Part shown: piece by piece, positions 17,300 through 26,144 of the stretch
How the letters are laid out: each line of letters opens with the position of its first letter
Position numbering within the stretch: the stretch's first letter is position 1
NCBI GenBank assembly: GCA_039594205.1
Contig: JBCNNW010000004.1
Location: 1 to 64,000, forward strand
DNA: 64,000 nt
Reading direction: 5' to 3'
Origin: Pseudescherichia sp039594205
GTDB taxonomy: Bacteria; Pseudomonadota; Gammaproteobacteria; Enterobacterales; Enterobacteriaceae
The notes under the pieces: generated by a model
Told to the model about the DNA's origin: nothing
Databases searched by the model: none
Seen by the model: only the letters and a program-made list of their open reading frames with translations
Translations under genes and position numbers: made by a program

Positions 17300-18370
17300 T
17301 CAGGCTGGCGGCGCGATCACGTAGCGCGTGGCTTCAAAGCGGTTAAGCAGCAGGTGGACCAGGAAGACCATTGTCAGGGTAATGAACAGCGAGACGGTGA
17401 CCGAGACGATACGGTAGAGATCGCTGAATACCAGATCCTGATTGGGATGCAGATTTTGGCCGAACATGATCCCGAGGGTGGTAATACTGGCAAAGCCCAC
17501 CCCGGCTCCCACCTTCTCCATGGTATGCAGGCGCGCACCCACTCCCAGACCGAGGCAGATCAGCGGCATCATCAGCAGCATGTGGCTGCTGTGATCGTAG
17601 AGCACCAGCTGGATCAGCAAAATATAGATGCAGCCTAACACCACCCCTGCTATTCGCCACACGGAGCTAAGCACCGCCCCACGGTAGCTCATCGGGAAGA
17701 GGCACAGCACACCCGCCATCAGCGCTGACAGCGAGTCGCTGAGGTTACACACCTGAAAGACGATAAAGATCAGCGTTGCCACCGTGCCAGAGAGCAGCGA
17801 CTCATGACGGATGCGGGCGGCGTCCTTCTCAATCACCGGCGGGCGCATGCGCGGCTCAACGTCCGGGATGAGATAGTGCAGCAGCGCGCTCAGACCCACC
17901 GCTAATACGCACGCTTCAATATTAGAGAAGAACAGCACGTGCCAGTCGTTAGTGGGATAGCTCATAAAGTTGAGCATCGTGCTTTGGCATACCACGCCCA
18001 TCGAGCCAAAGAGAAACAGCGGTCCCTGACTCATAAAACGAAAGCGCACCACGTACAGCGCAAAGACCACCAGCGTCATGATCACCGGCCACTGTGACAG
18101 GTAGCCGATGATCAGCACCATCTCAATGCAGTTGATTACCGAGCTGAAGATAAACTGCCTCGCCACGTGGCCGTTAAAAACCGGCACCAGCGACATCAGC
18201 ATCAGTGGGTAGACCACGAAAAAGACGCCGTACTGCACGTTGTAGAAGCTCGAAATACTGAGGGCAAGCGTCCCCGCCAGCGCAATGCGCAGCGTCTGGC
18301 GGAAATCGTTAGCCGAGTAGACAACCTTGTCGTGAGGCGAAAAAACGCGGGCCAGCGTACTAATAGACAT
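17300..18370 (-). CDS. DUF2955 inner-membrane efflux component (FUSC-like)
   Basis: 356 residues with about ten hydrophobic helices in two clusters (roughly 25-165 and 205-345). It resembles DUF2955/fusaric-acid-resistance-type permeases that work with a HlyD-like adaptor to export aromatic acids or drugs. The gene follows the HlyD-family gene with an 11-base overlap, which means translational coupling and a shared complex. The substrate is unknown. The operon is not in E. coli K-12 at this site. Confidence 0.8.
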   Translation of the reverse strand: MSISTLARVFSPHDKVVYSANDFRQTLRIALAGTLALSISSFYNVQYGVFFVVYPLMLMSLVPVFNGHVARQFIFSSVINCIEMVLIIGYLSQWPVIMTLVVFALYVVRFRFMSQGPLFLFGSMGVVCQSTMLNFMSYPTNDWHVLFFSNIEACVLAVGLSALLHYLIPDVEPRMRPPVIEKDAARIRHESLLSGTVATLIFIVFQVCNLSDSLSALMAGVLCLFPMSYRGAVLSSVWRIAGVVLGCIYILLIQLVLYDHSSHMLLMMPLICLGLGVGARLHTMEKVGAGVGFASITTLGIMFGQNLHPNQDLVFSDLYRIVSVTVSLFITLTMVFLVHLLLNRFEATRYVIAPPA

Positions 18371-19427
18371 AGTGCAGCAGACTCACCAGATGAATTTGCA
18401 AACCCGAGAAGAAATGGGCAAACGGGCCTTCGCTGTTGTAGAGCTGCACGGTGGCACGCGCCCCGGTCGGCAGCGGCTGTGCCAGCGGTTCATCCAGCAC
18501 GACGTGGATGCGCATTCGTTGGGCATCACGTACCCAGCGGTTAGAGGTCTCCGGCTGGGAGAGTTCGCCGTTCACCGCTTCCTGGCCCGCCAGGATCCCG
18601 GCATCGCGAGAGGTCACCCGGGCATGGAATACCTGGCCCGGCAGGGCATCAAAGACCACCGCCGCATCGGTTCCCGGTTTCGTGTGGCGCAGGCTCTTCT
18701 CACGGAAGTCAGCCACGATATCGGTATTGTTACTCACCAGCGCCAGCGCGGCCGAGCCGGCAGAGGCGTACCAGCCGGGGCTTAGCTGCAGGTTACTCAC
18801 GGTGCCGTCCGCTTCAGCACGGATCTGCGTCCAGCCGAGGTTAAGCTGCGCCTCTTCCAGCGCGTTCTGGTACTTCTGCAGAGTGACGTTACGGCTATCG
18901 TCCCGGTCGCCGCGCTGAATTTGCAGGGCGCGGATGTTGGCCAGCAGGTTGCTGACCGACTGCTCGCTGGACTGCCACGCGGTGCGGACCTTATCGAGGT
19001 CCTGCTGAGAGACGTTCTGGCTGGTGCTCAGGCGCTGATAGCGATCGAAGGTCGCCTTATCGTTGCGGGCTGTCAGCTGAGCGCTGGTCAGGCTCGCCTG
19101 CGAGGCGGCGATCTGCGCATCCAGCTGCTGGTTAGTTAGCCGCGCCTGCCGCAGGGCGATCTGCGCCGCCTCTACGCGATTGATAAACGGCGTCTGATCC
19201 AGCTCAAACAGCAGGTCGCCCTTCTTAACCTGGCTATTGTTGTGCACATAGACCTGTGCGACATAGCCAGAGACGCGGGCGGAAACGGGCGACACCACGC
19301 GCATCACGGTGGAGTCGGGCGTCAGCGGGATCCAGATATCTGCAACGATAAAATAGATAAACATCAGCAGGAAAGAGGCAATACTGCCCCTTACCCAGCG
19401 GGCGAATTTTTGTTCAGGCGTCATCAT
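18360..19427 (-). CDS. HlyD-family membrane fusion (periplasmic adaptor) protein
   Basis: 355 residues. One N-terminal membrane helix (about 13-33), then a biotinyl-lipoyl half (VVSPVSARVSGYVAQVYV), a long coiled-coil hairpin (about 85-195), the second lipoyl half (IRAEADGTVSNLQL) and a beta-barrel domain. This is the architecture of EmrA/AaeA adaptors that bridge an inner-membrane permease to TolC. Its partner is the downstream DUF2955 protein. A CRP-like site lies upstream. Confidence 0.88.
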   Translation of the reverse strand: MMTPEQKFARWVRGSIASFLLMFIYFIVADIWIPLTPDSTVMRVVSPVSARVSGYVAQVYVHNNSQVKKGDLLFELDQTPFINRVEAAQIALRQARLTNQQLDAQIAASQASLTSAQLTARNDKATFDRYQRLSTSQNVSQQDLDKVRTAWQSSEQSVSNLLANIRALQIQRGDRDDSRNVTLQKYQNALEEAQLNLGWTQIRAEADGTVSNLQLSPGWYASAGSAALALVSNNTDIVADFREKSLRHTKPGTDAAVVFDALPGQVFHARVTSRDAGILAGQEAVNGELSQPETSNRWVRDAQRMRIHVVLDEPLAQPLPTGARATVQLYNSEGPFAHFFSGLQIHLVSLLHYVY

Positions 19428-19573
19428 AATTATTATGTCTTACGGTGTTAGTGCAGGTGATGCAGCGGCGCAGGCGGGCGTGCCAGCGGCGTCTGTTAAC
19501 AAAAGCGGGGTAAGCTAATGCTTATCAGGGAAACTATCAAGAAATGAACAGGTAAAGAGCATGGATTGTATAA

Positions 19574-19589
19574 AGTGATCTGCATCACA
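19574..19589 (-). promoter_or_regulatory. CRP-like site upstream of the HlyD/DUF2955 operon
   Basis: AGTGA-N6-TCACA, one mismatch from the perfect CRP palindrome, about 150 bases upstream of the HlyD-family start. Distance to the efflux promoter is plausible; no promoter was fixed. Confidence 0.45.
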
Positions 19590-19835
19590 TAACAAAGCTT
19601 TGCATAAGGACAGATGCCCGCCTTTCCTCTCCTCTGCCACAACCTGTCAACAGGCTGTTTTAGCCTTTTAAGTAATAACAATCCTGTTGGTGCTACTCAA
19701 TTATTTATAAAATTTCATTTTAGTTTTTTCATCGTTTGCCGTTAATAACTGATAGCGCTCACCACTCGGTAGAGCAAAAAAAAGCATGAAATCAAATAAT
19801 AACATTCAGAAATAATAACAGGGTTACTCTATTAA

Positions 19836-19847
19836 TCAGATATCTGA
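19836..19847. promoter_or_regulatory. 12-base perfect palindrome before the ZorAB-like operon
   Basis: TCAGATATCTGA, a perfect inverted repeat 65 bases upstream of the first start codon. It is placed where an operator would be, but no regulator gene is linked and no family motif is recognised. Confidence 0.25.
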
Positions 19848-19911
19848 ATCGATGCGCGACGTCTGACATTTTTGAATTACATACCAGCATAACGATAAAA
19901 AAGGTATATCT

Positions 19912-20847
19912 ATGCCATCAGCAAGGATCCAGTCGGTCTTAACACAAAACATTCCGGGCCGTACTAGCGAGCAGAAACTCTCACTGGTCTCATCTGCCTC
20001 ACCTCGATTTACCTTAGAAAGCGATGTGGCATTAGCACCTGACGTTATTAAGCAACTTGATGAAGCCAAAGCGAAGATCGATCACTATCAAAAAATTTAT
20101 ATCGATTGGGGTTTTTCTGCCGTTGATCCGCAGGGTAATGGCATCGTACTTAACTTTTATGGCCCGCCGGGTACAGGTAAAACGCTGACTGCCGAAGCGC
20201 TTGCTGGATCGCTATCACTCTCCATTTTGTCTATCAGTATTGCCGATCTGGAAAGTAAATTTATGGGCGAAACGGCGAAGAATATCGCCGCGCTATTCAA
20301 GCAGGCAGCAAACGAAAACGCCGTCCTGTTTTTCGATGAAGCCGATACGCTGCTCGGAAAAAGACTCTCTTCGGTAACACAGGGCATTGATAACGAAGTC
20401 AATGCGATGCGTTCAACGCTACTTATCGAGCTGGAAAAACATTCCGGCATCGTTATTTTCGCTACCAACTTCGTCAAAAATTACGACAGCGCATTTTTAA
20501 GCCGTATTACTCACCATATTGGCTTTAGTTTACCCGGCGAGCGTGAACGTAAGCACATCTGGAGCAAACTCATCGTGGCCGCCATTCCTCTCTTCGGAGA
20601 GCGTGAAATGCTTATTGACCACGCTACCACCCTTTCTGATGGCCTTTCCGGTCGCGATATCCGCAATGCTATGCGGCTGGCGCTGCCAAAAGCCGTTATG
20701 GAAACTGAAAATCAGGCGCTGGCTATGCACCATATCGAAAGTGCCATTAACCAGATCCGCGATGCCTACATTGCCATTACAAAAACGCCGGTATCGGATA
20801 TTCCTCCACACATTGACACAGCGAAAAAAATGCTCGGTTTGGGCTAA
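19912..20847 (+). CDS. AAA+ ATPase of the ZorAB-like operon
   Basis: 311 residues, one AAA+ module. Walker A GPPGTGKT is at 84-91, Walker B VLFFDEAD ends at 145, a sensor asparagine is in FATNF at 186 and an arginine-finger candidate is R199 in FLSRI. It resembles the FtsH/katanin/spastin class of remodelling ATPases but has no protease domain and no membrane helix. It is the first gene of a tightly spaced six-gene operon and could remodel or load the coiled-coil protein encoded next. Classic Zorya types are not known to carry such an ATPase. Function is inferred from motifs only. Confidence 0.8.
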   Translation: MPSARIQSVLTQNIPGRTSEQKLSLVSSASPRFTLESDVALAPDVIKQLDEAKAKIDHYQKIYIDWGFSAVDPQGNGIVLNFYGPPGTGKTLTAEALAGSLSLSILSISIADLESKFMGETAKNIAALFKQAANENAVLFFDEADTLLGKRLSSVTQGIDNEVNAMRSTLLIELEKHSGIVIFATNFVKNYDSAFLSRITHHIGFSLPGERERKHIWSKLIVAAIPLFGEREMLIDHATTLSDGLSGRDIRNAMRLALPKAVMETENQALAMHHIESAINQIRDAYIAITKTPVSDIPPHIDTAKKMLGLG

Positions 20848-20856
20848 GGATAGAAA

Positions 20857-22143
20857 ATGGGACTTTTTAGTTCTTTAGGATCTTTTTGTTCTTCAGTAGG
20901 TTCAGCGTTTAGCAGTGCTATCTCCTCAGTAGGTCGTGCGGCCTCCTCTGCATTCAGCGCTGCTAAAGAGTATGCGACGAAGGCGATCGGCTGGATGGCA
21001 ACAAAAGCAGAAAGCTTTATGGGCAGCGTAAGTCAGATGTGGCAGCGCGTGAAGCCCTATATTGCGAAGGGCCGAAAAGTTCTGCAGTTTGTCGGTAAAA
21101 TGGTGAAAAATCCCTGGGTAAAAGCGGCCCTGGCGACGCTGGATAAGGCTCTGGCATTCCTGGAAAATATTGATAAAAGCCCTCTCGCACGTAAAGTCAA
21201 AAAAGCACTTGAATGGGTTATCGAGTGGTGTAAAGACTCTCATCAAAAACGGCTGGAAAAAGAAGAACTGGAAGAGGCTCGCCGTCATGCCGCAGCGCTG
21301 GCCGAAGCCGAGAAGACGCTGCAAGGCGAGCAGCGCGACGCTGTTTCCGCGATGGCATTACTTAACAACTACATGATTGTTAAGGCTGAAGTAGAAGCTG
21401 CCGTACAGAGTGATACGTTACAAGACTTTGAGTATTTTCTGCGCCTGCGTGCAGTACAAAAATTGTTGGCCTTCTATGAAACTCGTATGGAAGAGGTGCG
21501 GGAGATTGGCGATATTGATGCGGACATGCAGTTCCTGATGTTTGCTGCCAACGCGATGATTGCCCAGGACGCAGAGTTTAGCGACGAGAACACACTTCGC
21601 CTCGATGACCTGACTACACGCAAATTCGGCAAGCCGATTATTCCATTCATTTTTGAAGAGATGATCACCGCCTGGGAAAAAAGTCGCCAGATACTGGAAA
21701 GCGAGTGGGAGAAAAATAACAACGCCCTTGCTAAAGATCAGCTGCTGCATAATCGCCTGGTGCGCTCGCAGAAGTATGAAGAGTTAGACGCTGAAGAACT
21801 GAAATACCTTAACAACCTGAAGATTTCCCTTCCTCAGGATCGCCAAAATCTGGCGTTGTTGGAAGATAATCTTCTTGCCCGTCGTAATTACGTCAACGCT
21901 GCGGAAGGCTTTTTGCAGATGCTGGAAAAAGACGAGGCCACGCTTATTGAGGAAGGCAAAGAGTATCTGCTCGAACAGGGCGCAGAAATTGGCCAACTAT
22001 TAATTAGCTGTTCACAAGAAGAACGTAGCTGGTCAGATCTCTCTGCTGAAGAGCAGAGCTTAATCGCTGATTTTGCCAATATTTTTGCTGCGGACTGTCA
22101 GAAACGCACAGAAGAAAATATGCTTGTCGAGGTAGCAGCATGA
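20857..22143 (+). CDS. Gly/Ser/Ala-rich N-terminus plus coiled-coil protein of the ZorAB-like operon
   Basis: 428 residues, no family recognised. Residues 1-45 are a low-complexity Ser/Gly/Ala/Phe run that could form an amphipathic or membrane-inserting helix. A basic helical part (about 45-130) follows, then a highly charged stretch RLEKEELEEARRHAAALAEAEK and long predicted helices to the end. The gene starts nine bases after the ATPase stop and its own stop overlaps the ZorA-like start (ATGA). It may be the effector or a motor-linked scaffold; this is inference from layout. Confidence 0.7.
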   Translation: MGLFSSLGSFCSSVGSAFSSAISSVGRAASSAFSAAKEYATKAIGWMATKAESFMGSVSQMWQRVKPYIAKGRKVLQFVGKMVKNPWVKAALATLDKALAFLENIDKSPLARKVKKALEWVIEWCKDSHQKRLEKEELEEARRHAAALAEAEKTLQGEQRDAVSAMALLNNYMIVKAEVEAAVQSDTLQDFEYFLRLRAVQKLLAFYETRMEEVREIGDIDADMQFLMFAANAMIAQDAEFSDENTLRLDDLTTRKFGKPIIPFIFEEMITAWEKSRQILESEWEKNNNALAKDQLLHNRLVRSQKYEELDAEELKYLNNLKISLPQDRQNLALLEDNLLARRNYVNAAEGFLQMLEKDEATLIEEGKEYLLEQGAEIGQLLISCSQEERSWSDLSAEEQSLIADFANIFAADCQKRTEENMLVEVAA

Positions 22144-23774
22144 GTCTCTTTAACGAAATCCTCCATTTTCTCACGCCTGGTCTGGACGTTCTCCAGCTCT
22201 TTTTCTTCTCGCTAATGTTAGTTGCGATCGTTGCTACCATCTGGAGTGTCAAGCGTAATGCCAAAGAACAACGCTGGCAGCAGTACCTTGATAATAGCGG
22301 TCTGAATCAGGTTAAAAATGGACTAAGTGCGGAACTCGGCTCTGCAGCTGAGCTGAGCCAATCCGTGGCGACTAAAGCAGAAAAAGTGGCTGTTATTATG
22401 CCGGGCATGCTGTTAATCCTCGGTCTGCTTGGTACTTTTCTTGGGCTTGGTCTGGCGCTAGATAAGGCCTCCAGCATCCTGCATAACGCAGATAACTCTA
22501 TTGGCGCAATGGACAACTCTATGCGCGATTTAATGGATATGATGCAAGGGCTTGGGATCAAATTTAAAACATCTACATGGGGCATTATTGCTTTTATTTT
22601 TCTGAAAACATGGGAGTCGTCAAACGGTTTTGAAGAACGTCGTCTTAACTGGTGCCTTGCTAAACTTCAATCCGTTATTCAAGAGGCGAAACAGCAGAGT
22701 GCTGAAGATCGCTCGCAGTACCGCCTTGAGCAGCAACAGGATCTGGCCACGACTACCACGCAGATTGTGGCAGCTTTGCAACAGCAGACAGACGTACTGC
22801 GAGATGAGTTTGTTCAACAGGCGAAGCGTACAGAAGTTTATGAAGCGCAGCGTCACGAACATAATCTTGCCACCCTTAAAGAGATTGCCCAGATTAACGG
22901 TCAGTCGCGCAACTTACTTGAAACCTATACCACCAGTAGCCAGGAGAATCTGCACGCGCTGCAGGAGGCGGCTGCAACCATGAGCAATGCCTCGCAAAAA
23001 GTCGCGGCATCAGCGGAAAGCCTGCAAAGCGTAGTCTCGACACTGGGTAACGATCTCGGCGTCACTATGGACAGCATTAAACAAGAGCTGTCACAGGTAG
23101 TGACAGAGATGAACAGTGACTTCACTAATAACGTGCAGAAAATGAGCGTCATGCTATCTGACTCAACGGCACAGCTGAGCGCCACGATGGCAAATATAGA
23201 GACCTCTCTGGGCGTTGCCATTACCAACATGGGCGACGCCTTCAGTAGCAATATGACCACCATGTCGAGCCAGCTCATCTCAGCTACTACGCAAATCAGC
23301 AGCTCGGTCGATAAGATGTCTAACCAGATTGAAATGACTATGGCATCGGTTGGAGAACAGACCCAGGCCGCCGCAAAAATTCAGCGTCGGGCGATGGATG
23401 AGTTTTCTGAAACTAGCGAAACGCTCAATACCAAGGTAGGTGCTATGACAACCTATATTGAGCGCGTCACAAAAGAGATCCAGATCGGACTCGCAGCCGT
23501 TTCTGAAAATAACCGTAAGACCGAGCATAGCCTTAAATGCTTTAATCAGACCTTTGAAGCGCTGGGCAAAGTGCCGGCAGCCTTTGATGGCATGTCGAGC
23601 CATATCAATGAGCTATGCACCCTTCTCACTCAGAATATTCAGCAGCCTGCCATCGATAAAGATCGTCTGGCCACCGCATCCGCCGTAATGGATATGCAGG
23701 GGAAAATGACCTCGCTGCTGCATGAGGCAAGTCGGTTAAGAGAGCTACTCGAAACTGAATATGCAGAGGCCTGA
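22140..23774 (+). CDS. ZorA-like MotA/ExbB proton-channel subunit with long coiled-coil tail
   Basis: 544 residues. Membrane helices are seen at about 18-36, 84-106 and 145-158, with the MotA/ExbB/ZorA signatures MPGMLLILGLLGTFLGLG and FKTSTWGIIAF. From residue 165 to the end runs a long, almost uninterrupted helical tail rich in Gln, Ser, Thr and Met with repeats such as MSSQLISATTQISSS. In Zorya the ZorA tail projects into the cytoplasm and passes the infection signal to effectors. The next gene encodes the ZorB-like partner, nine bases downstream. Confidence 0.82.
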   Translation: MSLFNEILHFLTPGLDVLQLFFFSLMLVAIVATIWSVKRNAKEQRWQQYLDNSGLNQVKNGLSAELGSAAELSQSVATKAEKVAVIMPGMLLILGLLGTFLGLGLALDKASSILHNADNSIGAMDNSMRDLMDMMQGLGIKFKTSTWGIIAFIFLKTWESSNGFEERRLNWCLAKLQSVIQEAKQQSAEDRSQYRLEQQQDLATTTTQIVAALQQQTDVLRDEFVQQAKRTEVYEAQRHEHNLATLKEIAQINGQSRNLLETYTTSSQENLHALQEAAATMSNASQKVAASAESLQSVVSTLGNDLGVTMDSIKQELSQVVTEMNSDFTNNVQKMSVMLSDSTAQLSATMANIETSLGVAITNMGDAFSSNMTTMSSQLISATTQISSSVDKMSNQIEMTMASVGEQTQAAAKIQRRAMDEFSETSETLNTKVGAMTTYIERVTKEIQIGLAAVSENNRKTEHSLKCFNQTFEALGKVPAAFDGMSSHINELCTLLTQNIQQPAIDKDRLATASAVMDMQGKMTSLLHEASRLRELLETEYAEA

Positions 23775-23782
23775 CAGCGCTT

Positions 23783-24430
23783 ATGAAAGATAAACCAAAC
23801 GAGTGGGTCTCTATCTCTGATCTAATGGCAGGGGTAATGGCGGTGGTCATGCTAATGCTGGTACTTTCAGTGCTGCAAAATAAAGTGGCAGAAGTGAAGC
23901 GTGAGCAGGAAAAAAACAGCGGATATGCAGCTCAGCAGCAAAAGCTGAACAATCTCATGCACGATATGCAAAAAGAGATGACTGACCAGGGAGAAGACTC
24001 ACTGGTCGGTTTCGATTTAGCGAGTGGCAAAATTACCCTTAAAGATAAGATCTTTTCTCGTGGTAGTGCTTGCATTACCGATCAGGCTAAAGATGCGCTG
24101 GCCCGCCTTGCACCACGTATTGAGGAGTTCGTTACCGGCTCCTCAAATACGCAGGTTTTCGTTGAAGGTCACACGGACAACCTACAGGTCAATAATCCTG
24201 TCACAGATGTAGTGCGCTTCTGTACCGTTTACGATGATAACTATACCTTATCAGCGGCGCGTGCCAGGGAAGCCCGTAAGTTATTGATTGCAAATCTTAA
24301 TGCTCAGCAGTCGCACCGCGTGATTGTAGCAGGCTTTGGTGACTCTCAACCACTGAACGGTATTCCTCCGGGTGATGAACGGAATCGCCGGGTCGAAGTC
24401 CAGTTTCTGACACATGCAGCAGAAAATTAA
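23783..24430 (+). CDS. ZorB-like MotB/OmpA-domain stator subunit
   Basis: 215 residues. One membrane helix at about 12-33 begins with SISDLMAGVMAVVML; Asp13 sits where MotB and ZorB have the proton-carrying aspartate. A linker follows, then an OmpA/MotB peptidoglycan-binding domain (about 85-210) with VFVEGHTDN, LSAARAREARKLL and ERNRRVEVQF. It should anchor the ZorA-like pentamer to the cell wall. It directly follows the ZorA-like gene. Confidence 0.85.
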   Translation: MKDKPNEWVSISDLMAGVMAVVMLMLVLSVLQNKVAEVKREQEKNSGYAAQQQKLNNLMHDMQKEMTDQGEDSLVGFDLASGKITLKDKIFSRGSACITDQAKDALARLAPRIEEFVTGSSNTQVFVEGHTDNLQVNNPVTDVVRFCTVYDDNYTLSAARAREARKLLIANLNAQQSHRVIVAGFGDSQPLNGIPPGDERNRRVEVQFLTHAAEN

Positions 24431-24449
24431 ATAAAGGTATCGACGAACG

Positions 24450-25184
24450 ATGAAATTTAGAACGGACAGAGACCTGGAGCTATTGCGCTACGCTGATAAT
24501 GACATGTTAGAAGTGTTGGTAAACTATCTAACTAAAGATAAAGACGGTTCCGAGCGTTTAACAGAGTCATTAACAGGCAACGAGGAGTTTAAAGCAGCCC
24601 GCGGTAACTACCAACAGGTCTGGAAGTTAATCGGGGCAGAGTTGCAGCATTTCGGTGGCGATACCTTTGTGAATCTCTTTCGTGGCAGCGGCGTAGTCTA
24701 CAAAGAAATTCTCACCGATGTATGCAAGAAGCTTTCGGTTAAAACAGATTTTAGCGCTGATATCGTCCCTATTGAGCAGGCTCTGCTAGCGAAGCTGTTT
24801 GCAGACTCATGGGAAAAGATGAGCGAGGCTGAACGTCAGGCAATTCGTAAACAGCTAAAAATTGACGGCTCGCTCACCAGTGGTGCGGCTTTAACTGCCA
24901 TCATTAGCGCCATTCGTCTGGGCGGCTTTATGTCTTACCAGGTTGCTATGATTGTGGCTAATGCCGTCGCCAAGGCGCTGCTGGGCCGCGGCCTGGCGCT
25001 GGCCGCTAACGCCGGTCTGGCGCGTATGATCGGTATTTTCACAGGCCCCGTCGGCATCGCAATCACCGCGCTATTAACCATTCCTGCAATTAGCGGCCCG
25101 GCGTTTCGCGTCACGCTACCCGCCGTGGTACAGATTGCTGCTATGCGCCAGCAGCTCCTTAAAAAAGAGGAGGATGTCTTCTGA
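24450..25184 (+). CDS. YaaW/UPF0174 family protein (DUF3944 N-terminus) in the ZorAB-like operon
   Basis: 244 residues. The start FRTDRDLELLRYADNDMLEVLVNYL is a DUF3944 motif, and residues 70-150 follow the YaaW/UPF0174 pattern (WKLIGAELQHFGG, VYKEILTDVCKKL). The C-terminal part (about 160-235) has three hydrophobic, Ala/Gly-rich stretches and could insert into membranes. YaaW proteins have no known function. Being inside a motor-containing operon is the best clue yet to a role. Its stop overlaps the next start (TGATG). Confidence 0.75.
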   Translation: MKFRTDRDLELLRYADNDMLEVLVNYLTKDKDGSERLTESLTGNEEFKAARGNYQQVWKLIGAELQHFGGDTFVNLFRGSGVVYKEILTDVCKKLSVKTDFSADIVPIEQALLAKLFADSWEKMSEAERQAIRKQLKIDGSLTSGAALTAIISAIRLGGFMSYQVAMIVANAVAKALLGRGLALAANAGLARMIGIFTGPVGIAITALLTIPAISGPAFRVTLPAVVQIAAMRQQLLKKEEDVF

Positions 25185-26074
25185 TGGATACCATTTTTAC
25201 TTTCGACTGGCTTAAAGTTTATCCAGATGTCATGGAGGCATTGCAGAGTGGTAAAGCCATTCTACGCGATGGTGTCGCTTACTGGGCAGAAACGTCAGGA
25301 AAAAGCGGTATTGCACAGCATATGCCGCTTAAGCAATTGCCTTTTGATCCGGCCTCGCTTAATGATGTAACCCAGTTGATCAAATCTGCGCAAGCGGCAC
25401 AGTTTGCAGCAATTGGCCTGTCCACTGGGATCGTTTTGGGGGCTATCGTCATACAGACTATGTATCTGGCGAATAAAATTGAAAAACTGCAGGAAAGCAT
25501 CGACATTATTTCAGCTGATATCAACGCTCAGAACGCCATTTTCTATATGGAGAAGCTGTCAAAATATTTCGGCGTGGTTGAATCTGCACGCATGTTGCTG
25601 CTGGATAAAGCGCTGGTCAGCGAAACCAAAGAGATTGCTGCTCATCTCATTGCCCAGTTAGGAAACGAGCGTAACGAAGTACTGGCCCTGATCGATAACC
25701 TCATTGCCTATGCCAACAGGCTAAACGATCGTCATCTGGAGCTACTGTTAGATTTCATCACCATGGTGTTAGATGTTTTGCCCAAAGCGATTTATATCGA
25801 AAGCCAGCTTTGCGATCGCTATGGTAAGTTCCGCCTGGCGGAACATCTAATGCGTGAAAATAGCAAACGGTACGGTATCACGCTAAGTCATTATCGAAAC
25901 TGGTGTAACCAGAAAGCTAAACGCGCTATTGCTGGCCATAGCGATCCCGAAGCACTGGCATTTCATAGTAAAAGAGCAGATTTAAAGCAGCTGTTCCAAT
26001 CTGAAGATAATGCTGTACTTCTGGCGCCGCTAAAATCATTCGCATTAGACAAGGCGATGGCACAGATAAAATAA
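25184..26074 (+). CDS. Membrane-linked helical protein, last gene of the ZorAB-like operon
   Basis: 296 residues, no family recognised. Residues 1-65 are soluble, one hydrophobic segment (about 70-90, GLSTGIVLGAIVIQTMYLA) follows and turns into a short coiled coil (KIEKLQESIDIISADI). The rest is all-helical and soluble. It overlaps the YaaW-like stop by one base and so is translationally coupled. A membrane-bound accessory or effector role is possible but nothing in the sequence fixes it. Confidence 0.65.
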   Translation: MDTIFTFDWLKVYPDVMEALQSGKAILRDGVAYWAETSGKSGIAQHMPLKQLPFDPASLNDVTQLIKSAQAAQFAAIGLSTGIVLGAIVIQTMYLANKIEKLQESIDIISADINAQNAIFYMEKLSKYFGVVESARMLLLDKALVSETKEIAAHLIAQLGNERNEVLALIDNLIAYANRLNDRHLELLLDFITMVLDVLPKAIYIESQLCDRYGKFRLAEHLMRENSKRYGITLSHYRNWCNQKAKRAIAGHSDPEALAFHSKRADLKQLFQSEDNAVLLAPLKSFALDKAMAQIK

Positions 26075-26099
26075 GCTTTCTCCAATAGCTGAGAAGTTA

Positions 26100-26121
26100 G
26101 GCCCGGCAACGCCGCCGGGCC
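26100..26121. repeat. REP-like inverted repeat at convergent gene ends
   Basis: Eight-base-pair stem GGCCCGGC / GCCGGGCC between the last gene of the ZorAB-like operon and roxA. It could serve both as transcript end and as a REP half-unit; no T-run follows. Confidence 0.55.
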
Positions 26122-26144
26122 TATCAAGCTATCTTCGCACACAC

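Larger units (their letters stand above)
19428..19911. other. Intergenic region between the efflux unit and the ZorAB-like operon
   Basis: No gene is seen. It must hold the divergent promoters of both operons. AT content rises strongly towards the ZorAB-like operon, and the first gene of that operon has an AAAAAAGG ribosome site seven bases before its ATG. A CRP-like site and a 12-base palindrome are listed separately. Confidence 0.6.

Noticed and set aside
19496..19681. 61-codon frame between the efflux unit and the ZorAB-like operon
   Set aside because: Overlaps the promoter region with a CRP-like site, has no ribosome site and no family resemblance.
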